Shown piece after piece: positions 32,112-44,149 of a stretch of 64,000 nucleotides of DNA. The translations under genes and the position numbers were made by a program. The DNA lies in assembly GCA_037178975.1 (NCBI GenBank), contig JASJZH010000002.1:248001-312000 (forward strand). Reading direction: 5' to 3'. This DNA is from Oscheius tipulae. Taxonomy: Eukaryota; Nematoda; Chromadorea; Rhabditida; Rhabditidae. How positions within the stretch are numbered: the first letter of the stretch is position 1; the number at the start of each line of letters is the position of its first letter. Below the pieces are notes generated by a model. The model worked only from the letters and a program-made list of their open reading frames with translations, had not been told where the DNA came from and ran no database searches.

Positions 32112-33903
32112 ATGCCCTCGGGCTGGCTTCCTTTAGCAGCTGCGCTCGCTGTTTGTTTGAGTCGGAATGTGGCCTACCCTACCGTATGCGCAATTAGTAA
32201 GGCTAATATGCTGCACAATATCAGGCAGTTTTCGCAAACAGAGTATAGTCAGTAATTTGCCGTTAAAACTTTGAAGAAAACTGACGGGATCGGCGAAAAA
32301 TTTACTTCTAGAAAATTCTGGAATGCTCTAGAAGATCGCGTTTTCCCTTTTTTTACTTTTTCTCAGCAGATTACCGACAGCAAACTACTGCCTATGCCTC
32401 AATTAAGAGAAAAATAATTGTTAACAAAAAAACTCAAACATTTTTACTTTCTCGCGCAAAATAAATTTGTTCATTGTTTTTTTTTGGGACCAGTGTTATT
32501 TAGTTGAGGTGCAAGTATTTGAGAAAACATACTAGCCTTATTAAAAATTATGCATGCGGTAGGATAGGCCACGTTCCGATTCTCTAACTACAAAAACTGG
32601 AAAATGATATGAAACAAACAGATTGCCAAGGAGTCACAAATTATGGTCAGAGGTGATACTATGAAATAAGCGATGAGGGCCAGGAAAATGATAAGAAAGA
32701 ACAAACAGGTTCTCTAAGGCTCAGTAAATAAGGAGAAGCCGTTTCTCCAACAAAACATGGCACTACTTATTACTTTTCGTTGTCCCATTATCCAGTCAGG
32801 GTATCCGCAGCTGCGTGATATCCACGTATTCGTTATTGGAGATGCTCTGCACCAAAGATCGTCGGTTGGATTACTCATCCTCAAATTTTACGTGCTTTTC
32901 CCTAAATCCGTGTCTTCAGGACCGAACGAAGAGGCGGATGTCACTAACCCAGATCTCCTGCGAGATTAGTCAGCTCATCGAGATCGACACGGTGATTTCA
33001 AATCGACACGTCTTTCTCTCCTCTGCTATAACCACTTTCCATTTTTCTCGCCAATAAAAAGTTTTGTACTTTACTAAGCAGTAAACTACCATATTAGATG
33101 CCGGCAAGATTTTTCTCCCAATCTTTGCAACTGTCTCTGACCAGTAGTTCACATTTTTCCTTTCCCGGTCAAAAAAGTCACCTAATTGAGATAGAAATCT
33201 CAAATGTTACTTGTTGCGTTCTGCTGACCTTGCCGCCAAATGTTTCCGTTTCGTGTTCTTTCTTTCGAATGGCACTCTTGCAAAGAGTGTCGCGTGTTCG
33301 TCGAAAAGACACATTGGGTACGTATGAGATGTGAACCTGTTTTTATACTGTGAAATGCCAGCGTATTTGATCATTCCGTAGGGCAGAATTTTCTGTGATT
33401 CTTCTTCAAGTAACAGTGCTAGTAAAGGTGAGAACTGTCCATTTCCAACGATTTCAGTATTCCGGCATGGTACCACTCTTATGGCATTCTGGTTTTGGGT
33501 CGATAGCGCAACACCAAGTGTCAGTGGCCAGTGGGTCCGGGATTCGGACCCTGAACCCTTTTTACACTTTTTCATCCAGAAGTCATAGGGCCCGTGTCCA
33601 GCCGGTCTCCTCTGACAGTGCCTTCAGCCAAGTTCCCTTGAACTAACTGTTTTTTGAACACTAATTGTAGCCTAGACAGGATTGACAGACTACAGTAAAG
33701 GATTTTTCAATTTGGGGGCGAAGACCCCGAGACTACGATCAAGGGAGTAAGTGAATGAGTCTATTTTGTTCAATTGTTCAAGTGGTCTACTCGAAGGTCT
33801 CCCTGAACTTTTTCCTGTTTTACTCAGACTCCTAGTCCCTTTGGACATCTCCTTCCTCTTTCTCCGTCTTTCAAATTAATCTCTCTTTTCTCAGGTCTCA
33901 AAA
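32112..33903. other. Intergenic region upstream of the 3-beta-HSD gene
   Basis: No gene is supported. Several open frames (for example 32757-32969 and 33395-33646) show neither domains nor consistent splice sites. A tctcag acceptor-like site lies just before the HSD start codon. Confidence 0.35.
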
Positions 33904-35229
33904 ATGGAAACTGTCGCCATCACTGGCGGTTGCGGGGTGGCTGGACGTGCTCTGGTCCGTCGTCTCATCAACAGCGACCAAGTCAAGGAGATCCGTGTTC
34001 TAGACAACAATGGTTCAAGTGGAAAAACTTCACTGGATCAAAAACTTCGTCACTATCAGATTGATCTGACTGATGAGGCTGCGGTGGAAAGAGCTCTTCA
34101 TGGATGTACCTCAGTGGTCCATTTGGCTGGGCCTGCGACTCCGGCCCTGTATCAGGACAAGGAGGAAAAGAAGAAGATGTGGGCTGATAGTCTTGAAGGT
34201 GAGACAGAAGGAGAAAGAGACAGAGAGAAAGAGAGGCAAAGAAACGGAGAGATAGAGACATTTCAGCTACCGAGGTCCTCGTTGACAAAATGCTTTCCCG
34301 CGGAATTTGTCGTCTCGTCCATGTTGGCGATGCCTTCTCTTCTCTCCCAGTCGAGGACAACTATGGTCTTGGAGAGGACATGTTTTCGTAAGTCTGTCTC
34401 TCTGTCTCTCCAACGAAAACTATCCAGTGAATACCCGAAGTCGTATCTCCTCGGAGAGTACGGGGAAGCCCGGACCCGGGCCGAAATGTATGCTCGTAAC
34501 GCTGTCAAGAAGAACGAGAACTTTAATGGAATCTTCCTTCGGCCGGTTCATGTCCACAGTGAGGGACAGGTCAGCGAGAACATGAAGCAGCTTGTTCAAT
34601 TGGCCAGAGAAGGAAGACTACCCTATGTGGAGGGGAAGAGGAGGGGGATGACACAGTTTGTGAGTCAGAATCGTTTAGAGGGACTGTAGTGATTCAGATA
34701 TATGCAGATAACCTTGCTTCTATAATAGAGACAGCCATTTTTGGGTTGGCTTCAGATCCGAGCAGGTATTCAGAAGAGATTGTCTACTGCATGGATGAGA
34801 CGAATCTGTACCCTTACAGAGATGTGAGTCTCCGTCTGTGGCTCTGTCACTATCAATTTCAGTTTCTTGAACGCCGAGCCAAAACACCTCTTTTCTCTGC
34901 CAACATGACTGAGAGCTTCACATCGACTTGGTTCTACCATTACTACCAGTACTGCAGGAACATGTTCGGATTCACCGTAAGTTTTTGATAGTGACCAAAG
35001 TTGACTGTTTAGGTTCCCGAAAGGACCCTTGCCTACCCTATGTTCCGCCTGATCTTCGAGAAGACCATCGGCTTCACAAATAAGAAGCTAAGATTGTTAA
35101 TGAACTATGTCCCTGAGGTAGGAAACTAAAAAAAAAACTATCGAAACCGTTCAGGTCCCCCAAGAAAAGGCTCTTCAATTGTCAGAAAACATCCAGCTTG
35201 ATGGTAGGACCAAGGCCAAGACTGGGTAG
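33904..35229 (+). CDS. 3-beta-hydroxysteroid dehydrogenase/isomerase family (SDR) enzyme
   Basis: Seven exons (33904-34198, 34267-34387, 34428-34659, 34698-34823, 34863-34976, 35013-35117, 35155-35229) keep frame to a TAG. The N-terminal Rossmann motif is AITGGCGVAGRAL, followed by VRVLD-type beta-2 and HLAGPA, typical of extended SDRs. The family's YxxxK appears as YGEAR, so the usual catalytic lysine is arginine. The C-terminal part (TWFYHYYQYCRNMFGF, then PMFRLIFEKTIGF) matches the membrane-associated half of 3-beta-HSD/NSDHL proteins. Such enzymes oxidise 3-beta-hydroxysterols with NAD(P); worm HSDs act in dafachronic-acid or sterol metabolism. The substrate cannot be told from sequence. 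Introns 1 and 2 consist largely of GAGACA/TGTCTC repeats. Confidence 0.88.
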
Positions 35230-36107
35230 TGTACCAACTTTTTGTTTGTGCTTTTGATTGTGATAGCCTTTTCCAATTTTTGTGTATGTTTCTGACTGTG
35301 ATACCTTTTCCAACAGAAGTCAGTTGTCAGTGGATCATAAAGGGTCATAAATGTGCTCTCTGGCGCGACCTGACAGGGGACTTCATGTCGTACACGACGG
35401 CTTTTATTTATGAGGGAGCACTGCTGGGCAGACGGTAGCAAGGAGAGGGAACGGAGGACAAGGAGACAAAGAGACAGTGAGACAATGATACAGACAAGCA
35501 GAGAGACAGAGAAAAAGAAAGACAGAGATAGAGAGACGAAGACAGGAAGGTAGAGAGGGAATGAAAGAAAAAAGAGACAGAGAGATAGATAAAACAGCTT
35601 TCTGTCCAACTTCCTCTCACCCATCTCCGCAATTAGTCGCCTATGATATGTGTCCCCGTGAGGAGCTCAAAGCCTGCCGCCCAGATAGACACCCCGTAAC
35701 TAAATCACGGATGGCGCAAGCGGCGCCTGTGGTACTCCTTTGGTACTCAGTAGACAAAGAGCTGAGCCGATATTACAGCGTAATTTGTCCAGTATAGATC
35801 GGATACCAAGGTTAGGGATTTTTGGAAAGACTAATTGGAAGGGGTCGAGTCAAGTAAATAACCAAAAGTCTCTGTCTCTTTGTCTCTCTACCTCATTTCA
35901 ACAATCAACTTCCGAAAAGGATCGGTATCTGGTGAAAATCCCCTCGTCTCTCTTGTGTATCGGGTATCAAAGAGCTCCCGGCTTCAGGTGAACAGCCGCT
36001 ACTGGGACGGGAGAGAGAGCCCGAAAGGTCAACTCTTTTACAGCAAGCACGCTAATAAAGGTACCAGTGAGAGCTCTTTAATACAGGAGCCTGAGAAACT
36101 TTTATAA
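35230..36107 (+). other. Unresolved coding-like pieces downstream of the HSD gene
   Basis: Three plus-strand open segments have coding-like composition: one with CQWIIKGHKCALWRDL, one with MCPREELKACRPDRHP, and one with NSRYWDGRESPKGQLF. A gagaca tract (35450-35600) separates the first two. I could not join them in phase or recognise a family. They may be exons of a small gene or remnants. Confidence 0.2.
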
Positions 36108-37926
36108 TTGTACTATACTACAATACTCAATGTTGACGATTCGATTGATTTTTTCGCTGCGCGGTCCTAGAAGGTGCTCATTCTGTCTTTCTGTCTCTCT
36201 GTCACACATGTTCGTCAATGAGTAAGGGAACAATGTATTGGTCGACGGAGATAATCGAAAGACGTGGATTACTGAATGAGAAGTTTCTAGGGCTGTGGTC
36301 ATGGCACTGTAGCTGCTTGAAGTCAGGACACTTGAACTGTCTCTCTGTCTTCCTGTCTTTTTGTCACTCTGTTCCTCTGTCTTTCTGTTTCTCTGTCAGT
36401 CTCTTTCTGTCTGTAGTATAAGAGTCTAAAAAAGACTGAATGAGGTTTCTACCAGTAGGTCGAAAGATGGTAGTCGATTTCTGAGAGCGGTTCTCAATGA
36501 AAGCCTCTGATCTTATGGTTTGCCACCTGCCAGAAGGTTGACAGAGCCTGACAGCTGACTGAAACGAGGAGCTGAGAACCTTGACTATTGAAATGGTTCG
36601 GGGAATTTTTTGGTCTCTTTCTGCTGATACTGACTACCTTTTCCAACTTTCTCATTCCGAAAAACACCAATTACTTATCCAGGAACACTAAAAAGCTTCC
36701 TCTCCCCTTTCAAAACAAGTCCACTCTTTTTATCCTCTCACTCTCTCGGACTGAGAGCGCTGTAACTCTATCACACAGTGAAAAGTCTGCTGATAGCAGT
36801 CCATCATCCTCTCTGCTCTCTCTCTCTCTCTCCTCTCTACCGTATTCCAAAGGAAAGAGGCTGAGAGCCGGCGAGGACCTCTCGGAGGAGGCTGAGCCGG
36901 GGACGAAAAGGGGCGGGCTCCCCCTCCTCGAAGACGAGGGCGCCTGTGCCACAACTGACGCTGCACAACTGTCACCTCGCCGCCCCTCTTCCCTTTGGGC
37001 TCTCCCCTGTTGAACAACTGTTTTCCGAGCACATTGAGAGAGAGAGAGAGAGAGACAGAGCCCGAGTTTGGTTCACAGACAGAACTTTCTGTACGAGAGC
37101 GGTGTTGGGAAGTCTGGGGTCACAGTTTCCTGTTCAAATAGAACCTTGATACGATATCATCTTACAGTTTTTGATGGAGTATCCACTTTTTGATGATTCA
37201 CAACCTTTTAGCATTCTTTAAGTTGGCAGAACTTTGATAACCTTAAAGTAAGATCTTCGCCTTGAAAATGGCAGGACACTCAAACGGTAGGAGTGCGGCG
37301 ACTACTGTAGCTGCTCACTTGTCTTTCAATTTTCAGGTAGAAGACAACGTTTTACAGCCTTGTGATCTTCTAGAAAAAAGAGTTGGAACTTGAGAAGGGT
37401 TCAGTGCTAACTGTATCTTTCGGAGCTTTGCAACTGTCGCTTGATAATATGACTTTCGCCTGACTCTCGAAAAATGATTGACAACACTCACCAGCCGAGG
37501 TTGTGAGGAAATCAAAATCGATAACTTTCTCTCTTTGAAACAGAAGTTACTGGAAACATTTTGCCCCCATCCTTTTCTGAGTCAGTTCTAAACAATCCAT
37601 GGAAACCATTTTTTAGGCCATAAACAAGCAGTCTATTTAGTCTGGTGCTTTCGAAAGTTTACCCCCACTAAGAGCATTTCTTTCTGTCCCTCTGTTCTGT
37701 TTCTCTATCTCTCTCTCTCTGTCTTCAATAGTTCCTTGCATATGCTCCTTTGTCTGTCACCAGCCTCAGTGGCTCGTAAACAAACGACTTTCCATCATCA
37801 CCGAGCACCAGAGTACCAGGTCATTTATCACAGCTACCGAAGGTTTTAGGGAGGGGGAGGAATGGTTTTATTGACTTCTTATATTTCTCTTGCTTGTTGA
37901 CAGTTTTTTTTAAGGGAATTTCATCA
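36108..37926. other. hlh-1 upstream region
   Basis: No gene is supported. CT-rich tracts occur at 36340-36415, 36800-36840 and 37680-37725. A frame at 36588-37013 is serine-rich but lacks a recognisable domain. Regulatory DNA for hlh-1 is expected here; I did not identify specific sites. Confidence 0.4.
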
Positions 37927-39841
37927 ATGAACGGTGACCCGTCCTGCAATCCGTACAACAACCTGTACAGCAGTTATGAGAGTCCCAGGGTCCTGCCGAC
38001 CACAGCAGCTAGTGACATCACAACTCTGACCAATTTCGCTGCTTCCCAGCCGGAATATGCTACCACGGCTCTGTCATCTTCCTATGGAGATCTGTACCGG
38101 TAAGTATAGAGAGAAAGAGCCTCCTTTTCCCACACTAATACCTCGGTCTCTATTTTATGATTATTAGGTCAGACTCTCTTCGCGCGCTAGCAAAAGAGCG
38201 CGCGATGACTGTTCGCCAGACGCCATTGGGATTACGGGGACCCCTGTAGCGACTTGACTCTTGACTCCATGAGCCAATTTGGAGAGAGAGGGGAAGAGAC
38301 ATTGGAGTGATTCGCAAGAGTAGGACTGATTTCAGGTACAACTACTACCAGGCCTATCCTGGACAGGCGACTGGCTCAAGTACTTCCTTCTACCCCGATC
38401 TGACCAGCTTCTCAACCCAGAGAACTGCCGATTTCTCTGCTCTTGGCGACAGCAAGGAGGTCAAAGTTGAGAAGGATGGTGAGTATAGTCAAATTTTGAA
38501 CTCAATAGTGGACCTTTCAGTAGAGTCTTCTCTTCTTACTGGTACGATTCTGGCAACAGAGGATACCACCTCGGATCCTGTGGATCCAAGCAATCCTCCA
38601 AGGAGAACCAAATGTAAGTAGCATTCTTTTTGGTTCTGAAAGTAGTGCCACAAATGACAGTAAACTCAGATTTGGCGACAGTCTAGAGTAGAATACAGTT
38701 TCAGTGGACCGGAGGAAGGCAGCCACAATGAGAGAGCGTCGTCGTCTGCGCAAAGTCAACGAGGCTTTCGAGGTGGTCAAGGCTAGAACTTGTACCAATC
38801 CGAGCCAGAGATTGCCTAAGGTGAGTCTGTCTTCTAGTCTCTCTGTTTCTCTGTCTCTCTGACTTCCTGTTCCATGTCTCTTTGTCACTCTGTCTCTCTC
38901 TAATTCCCACCTTCAGGTCGAGATCCTCCGAGCCGCCATCGAGTACATCAACAAATTGGAAGCAATGCTGCAAGCAGAAGGAAAGTTCACCCCGATCATG
39001 ATGAATCATCAGAAACAAGCTCTTGGAATGGGTCACACAGACTACCTGGTATTTGTACATCCTTTCTGTTAGCTATAACCATGAAACTTGTAGACCTCCG
39101 GAGCATTCCCCACCTTTGATGCTGGCGGTTACGATGACGACGATCTGTCGACCGATGACGAGCCCGATAGCCCTCAGCACACCGGTGAGCACAAGTTAGT
39201 AGTCGTTGATTGCTAAACAAATATGGTTAGATGACTACTATAAGGAATTTGTTGCCACGAACCTGGTACGGCTGAGACGCGGGTGCTCCAGCTAAAAACG
39301 CTTCTTTTCTGGTGTAAGCAGTGGTTTTCCAGGGGTGTAATGCTCTGCAAAGTTGTAGATTTTGATCAGGGCTACAAAATGCTGAAAATTAAGTTGTTCG
39401 AACCGGGAGGAGGCGATTCAGAGCGTGCAATACTGTTTGAGCTTGCAGTATAGTTTCGTTCAGAGTGATCTCTGAAATTGTTTCCGGGTGTTTCATAATA
39501 GTTTTACCAGCCCGGGAATCGAACCCGACACATTCCGTTTTGTATTCAAAGCGCTAAGCAACTGACCCACAGAGGCAAAGTGCGCGCCGATTTCCCCGAA
39601 TGACTATACACACACTCTCCTTGAAAAACCATGATTTTTTTACGATACGATCACCCAAAAAACCACTTTTTCAGCGGAGGGTCGAAAGAGGACCTCCTTG
39701 GATCGTCTGAGTCGAATAGTGGCAAGTATAGCCGGGGAGGAGGCCGCGGCAGCGGAGGCAGCAGCAGCAATCGCCGCTCAACCAGATCACGCAAATGAAG
39801 ACGACCCGGAAGGCGACAGCAAAAAACTCCACAGCCTTTGA
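37927..39841 (+). CDS. hlh-1: Myogenic bHLH transcription factor HLH-1 (CeMyoD)
   Basis: Seven exons: 37927-38099, 38336-38478, 38560-38613, 38705-38820, 38917-39048, 39094-39184 and 39675-39841, all in phase. The N-terminal activation region keeps worm-specific text (SPRV, then [10 protein letters not shown]). The basic region and helix 1 are [18 protein letters not shown], then [12 protein letters not shown]. The A-T pair and the downstream K that mark the myogenic code are present ([16 protein letters not shown]). Helix 2 is [21 protein letters not shown]. The C-terminus keeps the [12 protein letters not shown] block and an EKKL-like end (SKKLHSL). HLH-1 binds E-boxes and specifies body-wall muscle. 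Intron 6 (39185-39674) carries two repeats. The 3' end faces a convergent gene ending at 40297. Confidence 0.96.
39300..39420. repeat. Hairpin repeat copy in hlh-1 intron 6
   Basis: It contains tctgcaaagttgtagattt followed by the partial complement gggctacaaa. This is the same family as at 5000 and 14525, though here the second arm is eroded. Confidence 0.55.
39480..39600 (-). repeat. tRNA-derived SINE, family 1, in hlh-1 intron 6
   Basis: The minus strand reads gtgggtcagttgcttagcgc (A-box-like), then gggttcgattcccgg (perfect B-box). The stems are degenerate. Confidence 0.6.
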
Positions 39842-40296
39842 TACTTGCCCACGTTTTTTTTAGATTTTACTCCCGTCACCTGAACAGTTGCTCAATGTGC
39901 CTAAAACTCTTGCCTCAGTGTATATAGTGCCTTACTAATCCTATTGTTTACACCCACTATTGTGTCACGTCCCCCCTATTTGGAAATAGGGACTTTAGCT
40001 CTTTTGGAATATTTTGACAGTTCACTTCCCTACTCGTGTTACTCTCTTGCCCTAATCTTTTTTTTCGAGTTAATGAAATCCAATTGTGTATTGTTTTATT
40101 TATTTTTAGGACTACAGAAGAATTATGGAAGGGAAATCCGGAGAGGGGGACCGGTAGAGGACGATTTTCTAGCATATAGACATAGAATTCAATAATATTC
40201 TTATGGGAATGGATTGGGAGGGGAGATATGGCCACTGGGAATCGGCGGGAAATTAGAATATTACTTTTAGTAGAAAGTTTCTTGGTCTCAAAAATC

Positions 40297-40972
40297 CTAA
40301 ATCTGCCGCTCAAAGACAGGGCTCGGGGAGTCGGAACTGTCCCTTATACCACTGTCAATGCTGCTGTTGGAACTTCGACTCTTCTTGCCAGCCTCACTGG
40401 CGGAGGAGCTGCTGTAGGTGACTGAAGATTTGGAGGAGACCGAGCTCGGAGCATGACTCAGGGGAGAGACAGGGCCATCGGAGCTTTCGGAAGAGGATTC
40501 GTCAGTGGTTACACGGAGACTTCGTTGGCCAGTTCGGATGATGTCCGAGGGACGGCGGGGCTGGAAATATAATCTGTTTGAGAGACAGAGAGTCAGATAT
40601 ACTTACCACTCTCTTAGATCCAAATCTATTGCTCCTCCTTGGCTGAATTGGAATACGTAGTACACTATTCTGTCGGCTAAAGTACTGGGGCTGACTGTCA
40701 TCCACGACCAAATTGGTTACAGCTGACATCGAGGCAGAGAAGGGAGGCTCATCGAACTCATCAAACTCGTCGTCCTCTTCCGCTCTCTCCATACTGTTCG
40801 TACTCTGTGAGCGTCGAAGCCCCTTTTTTCTCATGGCTGCCACCTGGTCACCAAGATTCATCAGCTGCTGGAGGATGGCCATGTCGTTTTCCACGAGCTC
40901 CATCTGAAAATTTGGTCGGTAATCCCAGAAAAGGTGCAGTTGTTCTCGGAGGATACGTTTTTTGGGCTCCAT
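40297..40972 (-). CDS. Small serine-rich coiled-coil protein, LURAP1/FAM89-like
   Basis: Two exons (40607-40972 and 40297-40560) join in phase to about 209 residues. An N-terminal helical segment (ELVENDMAILQQLMNLGDQV) resembles the leucine-rich adaptor core of LURAP1/FAM89 proteins, which link MRCK kinases to myosin regulators. An acidic patch (ERAEEDDEFDEFDEPP) follows. The C-terminal exon is rich in Ser and ends SSIDSGIRDSSDSPSPVFERQI in pieces, suggesting phosphoregulation. Family assignment rests on one helix and is tentative; that the segment is a real gene is more certain. It is tail-to-tail with hlh-1 (455 bp between coding ends). Confidence 0.6.
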
Positions 40973-42785
40973 GGCAATTATGCCATCGAGAACAATAATT
41001 AGGCCACTAATCCAGGTGACAGCTAAAAGACTACCCGGGATCGGTTACGCCGATTGCGCAATAATGAGCAGTCTCAATGGTCCGAGAATCTGTCCCCTCA
41101 ACCTCCTCCTGAAGGCACAGCTGACCGCTGCGGTCATTCACAAAAGAGACGGTTTCAATTTTATTGGCACAGCTGGCAGAGCGATCCGGCGTTTGAGCAG
41201 CCGCCTGGATTATATGGAATGCGCATGACTAATTTTATGTCCATTTCGTTTCTAATGAAAATGACCGCTGGCGCAGATAGAAATGTAATATAGGTGTCAA
41301 AAAGGCTGAAATTGGCGGGGAAAGTAAGTCAACTATGATTAACATCTTAATTTGAACAGATTGCTGATCTAACAGTCTCGTCCCCTATTCTAACACATTG
41401 TCAGGCGGTCATCACCATCTACAATTAGATAAAGATCCCGAGGATTGGTGGCAGGCACGGCGGTCAAGCTGTTTGAAAAAAGAGTCCGAGATTCGGACGT
41501 AATGGCATTGTCAGCGTAATTGGAGGGCTACCAGCAAAAAGACAGATCTTTGTTCTCTTGACCCGTACTGTCACTGCCTTTCTGCCTCTCTGTCTCTAAA
41601 CTCTTCCTTCCCCTAATTGACTGCCTAGAACGTGTTCGGTCTCACATTCCCCGTTCTCCTTAATCATTAATAATGTCAATTATATACGTTTATATGGAGA
41701 GAGTGGATCATTGGTTTTGAGGACAGATGGTCATGTATCAAAAATTCCACGGAAAAGGTCACCAGAGGGCACATCTGCTCTTGGTTTTCTTCAATTTTCG
41801 AAAAGGCGAGAAAATCCCTTTAGTACCACGCGACTGCTCTCAATCTCGCCTCTTGAGGATCGAGACAATACCTGTTTATGTATGCGTATTCGGTTGCCTC
41901 TACCAACTATTGTTTGTCCGTGAGGGGAGCTGCAGAGGGAGAGTACCGACACAAGGACACCCGAACTGTTGTGAGGCTATGGGTCAGCGCTAATGCTATT
42001 ATCTGAGAGAGAGGGCAGAGGATGAAGTGTTGTTTTAGTAAATAGTCATTATGAGCTATCTCACAGAGTGAAAAACAGCTGATATAGGCCAGGTTCCTTC
42101 AAATTCAGAGTTCCACCCGTATGAACTCAGCGGGCCAAGATAATTTTCAGCAGCCTGAGCCGGTTGTTCTACAAAATGGGCAGCAGTGCATGATTCTTGA
42201 GTGGTGAGATGATACGGGCACGACTTTTATGGACTGTTCTCCATTCATAATGAACAGTCATGGCCAAAAAGGGTCGAAAATCCCGGGCCGACCTGCCCCT
42301 TTTAGAAACGAGCATTTATCCGGGCGGGGCCCGACATTCGTCTCGGGACCCGTTTGTTGCCCGGGTACCATTTTTCCAAGCTGATTAGACTTACCGCCAA
42401 AAAATTTCAAACCGACCCCGGCCTGAGGGCAAGCTGTTTACAAACAGCCCCTGGTCCCACCCGATATGCTCTAATTTCTGATCGACTAATAGTGCTCCGT
42501 CATCCTAAATCCTGTTTTTCTATTTTTCATGCAATGTTTTGAAAGCAGCTTTTTCTGCGTTCGAGGGGTCCGATAAGGGAAAGTTCTCTGTGATTCGACC
42601 ATGCTCACGAAGCACACTGTGATAAGAATAATGGAAGGTACCGCTGCTATAACGTGGTAACAAGGAATCAGACTCTGTGACTACTGTCTCGAAAGCTAGG
42701 TCCCCCCTCTAGTCTATTTTGGTTGTGGTCAAAACAGATGTCCGACTGCTTCTTCCCCTCTTCTTCCGACTAGCCATGAACCGGT
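40973..42785. other. Intergenic region, no gene seen
   Basis: Mostly A/T-rich and CT-rich DNA. Short open frames have no domains or splice logic. Confidence 0.4.
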
Positions 42786-43588
42786 TCAGGAGCGCATTAG
42801 CCACAGCTGGGCAAATTGTGAGGAACGCGCGCAGTGTGACAAGACGGCAGTACATCACTTTCGAAACGTGATTAAGGTTCAGTGCCGACAGGGAGAGAGA
42901 ACAAAAAACCAGAAGCAAAAAGAGCCTACCATTTTCTCGCGAATGACCTCGTAGGAGGTGTTCTCCTTGTCGTAGAACTTTTCTCCCTCAGAGTGGGGAT
43001 CTTCAGTTGGGCAGAAGGGGGAGGAGGAGCGGGGTACCTTTAAATTTTTTTTATTACATGATCTTTTTTTTGTTGAACCTCAGAAAGTCTCTTCTCGGAA
43101 GTGGAAGCCTCTTCAGCTGACACACCTTCTTCTAAGTTGCAGAAACTTCGAGCCTTCTTATATCTGGAAAAACTATTTTATACACGGAAACACCCCCAAA
43201 AAGCCTTCTAAAAATGTTTTGACCATTTCACAGGCCAAACGGATTGACCCACGCGGGGATCAAACCTGGCTCCTTTTTGTTTCGTAGTCGGAGTGCCGAG
43301 CTATGAGGGGCAAAAGCTGCGTCGGTTTTCCCCCGAGGTACAACAACTTAGATAAGCAGAACCAGCACAGAGAAAACTGGTGTGCTCTCGCTTTAAAAAT
43401 TAACGTTAAAAATTGATGGGAGACTCCCATCATGATTGAGCCAGGCAAGCGCCTTCGGCCGTGAAATGCCGGCCCTGGCCCCCAAAATACAAAATGTGGC
43501 GCGCTATCAAAATTGTTGGGTACCGTTCGAGACGCTGGATGCGGTTGGTGCACATGACACGGTAGGTACTGAAGTCGTCCAGTTCCAT
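42786..43588 (-). CDS. Small unrecognised protein gene
   Basis: Exons 43524-43588, 43079-43163 and 42930-43037 join in exact phase after an acceptor-like ttttcag two bases before the ATG, which may be a trans-splice site. The product starts MELDDFSTYRVMCTNRIQRL, continues RYKKARSFCNLEEG, and reaches FYDKENTSYEVIREKM. A last exon at 42786-42806 would add six residues and stop. An alternative frame in that region (ALLNRFMASRKKRG) looks more protein-like but does not fit the phase. I recognise no family. The intron after exon 1 carries a SINE. Confidence 0.5.
43215..43320 (-). repeat. tRNA-derived SINE, family 1
   Basis: The minus strand reads ggcactccgactacgaaac, then a degenerate B-box (aggtttgatccccgcg). 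It lies in the intron between exons 1 and 2 of the small unrecognised gene. Confidence 0.5.
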
Positions 43589-44149
43589 TACTGAAAAATG
43601 AGTTAATAAATTTTTCTACCAAGTGAAGAAAGAGCAAAGATAAAGATTGCGAAACATATTTGTAGCTTAAAACTGTTCGAGCTCCAAGGTCAGGCTGGCA
43701 TTCGTGTCGGGTATAGTGTCAATGAATAGCCCTTGCGATGGGTATAACAGAGCATATTGCCAAAATCGCTGAAGACCCTCATACTTCAAGATATGACCCG
43801 CTGAAGTTCCTGCTCCCGTACCGTCTCGGCACTTGAAGATTGAAAGAAAGCGTCCACGAACCTTATACTTTCACCCCATTCCGAAGAAAGTAAATGGCCA
43901 TTCAAGATGGCAATTACAATTTTAAGCGAACAGATCAGAATAATATGGACATAAAAGACTAATGATTACAGTAGGAGATAAGGCTTCGAGCTGGAGAGAC
44001 AGAAGGGCGGAGCTACGCTCTAGGCTCTGGAATTCGGAGAAGCAGAGAGGACTGATAATGGGAAGTCCGAGGGTACGAAGTTGAGAAATGAAATTCAGTC
44101 ATGTCCCTCCCGTACCATCTTACGTCACAAAGAGATTTAGCATGCTTGT

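Noticed and set aside
36588..37013. 141-codon plus-strand frame upstream of hlh-1
   Set aside because: Ser/Leu-rich translation of CT tracts with no splice sites or domain.
39490..39580. Candidate tRNA with perfect B-box
   Set aside because: Acceptor stem absent, anticodon stem broken; belongs to the SINE family.
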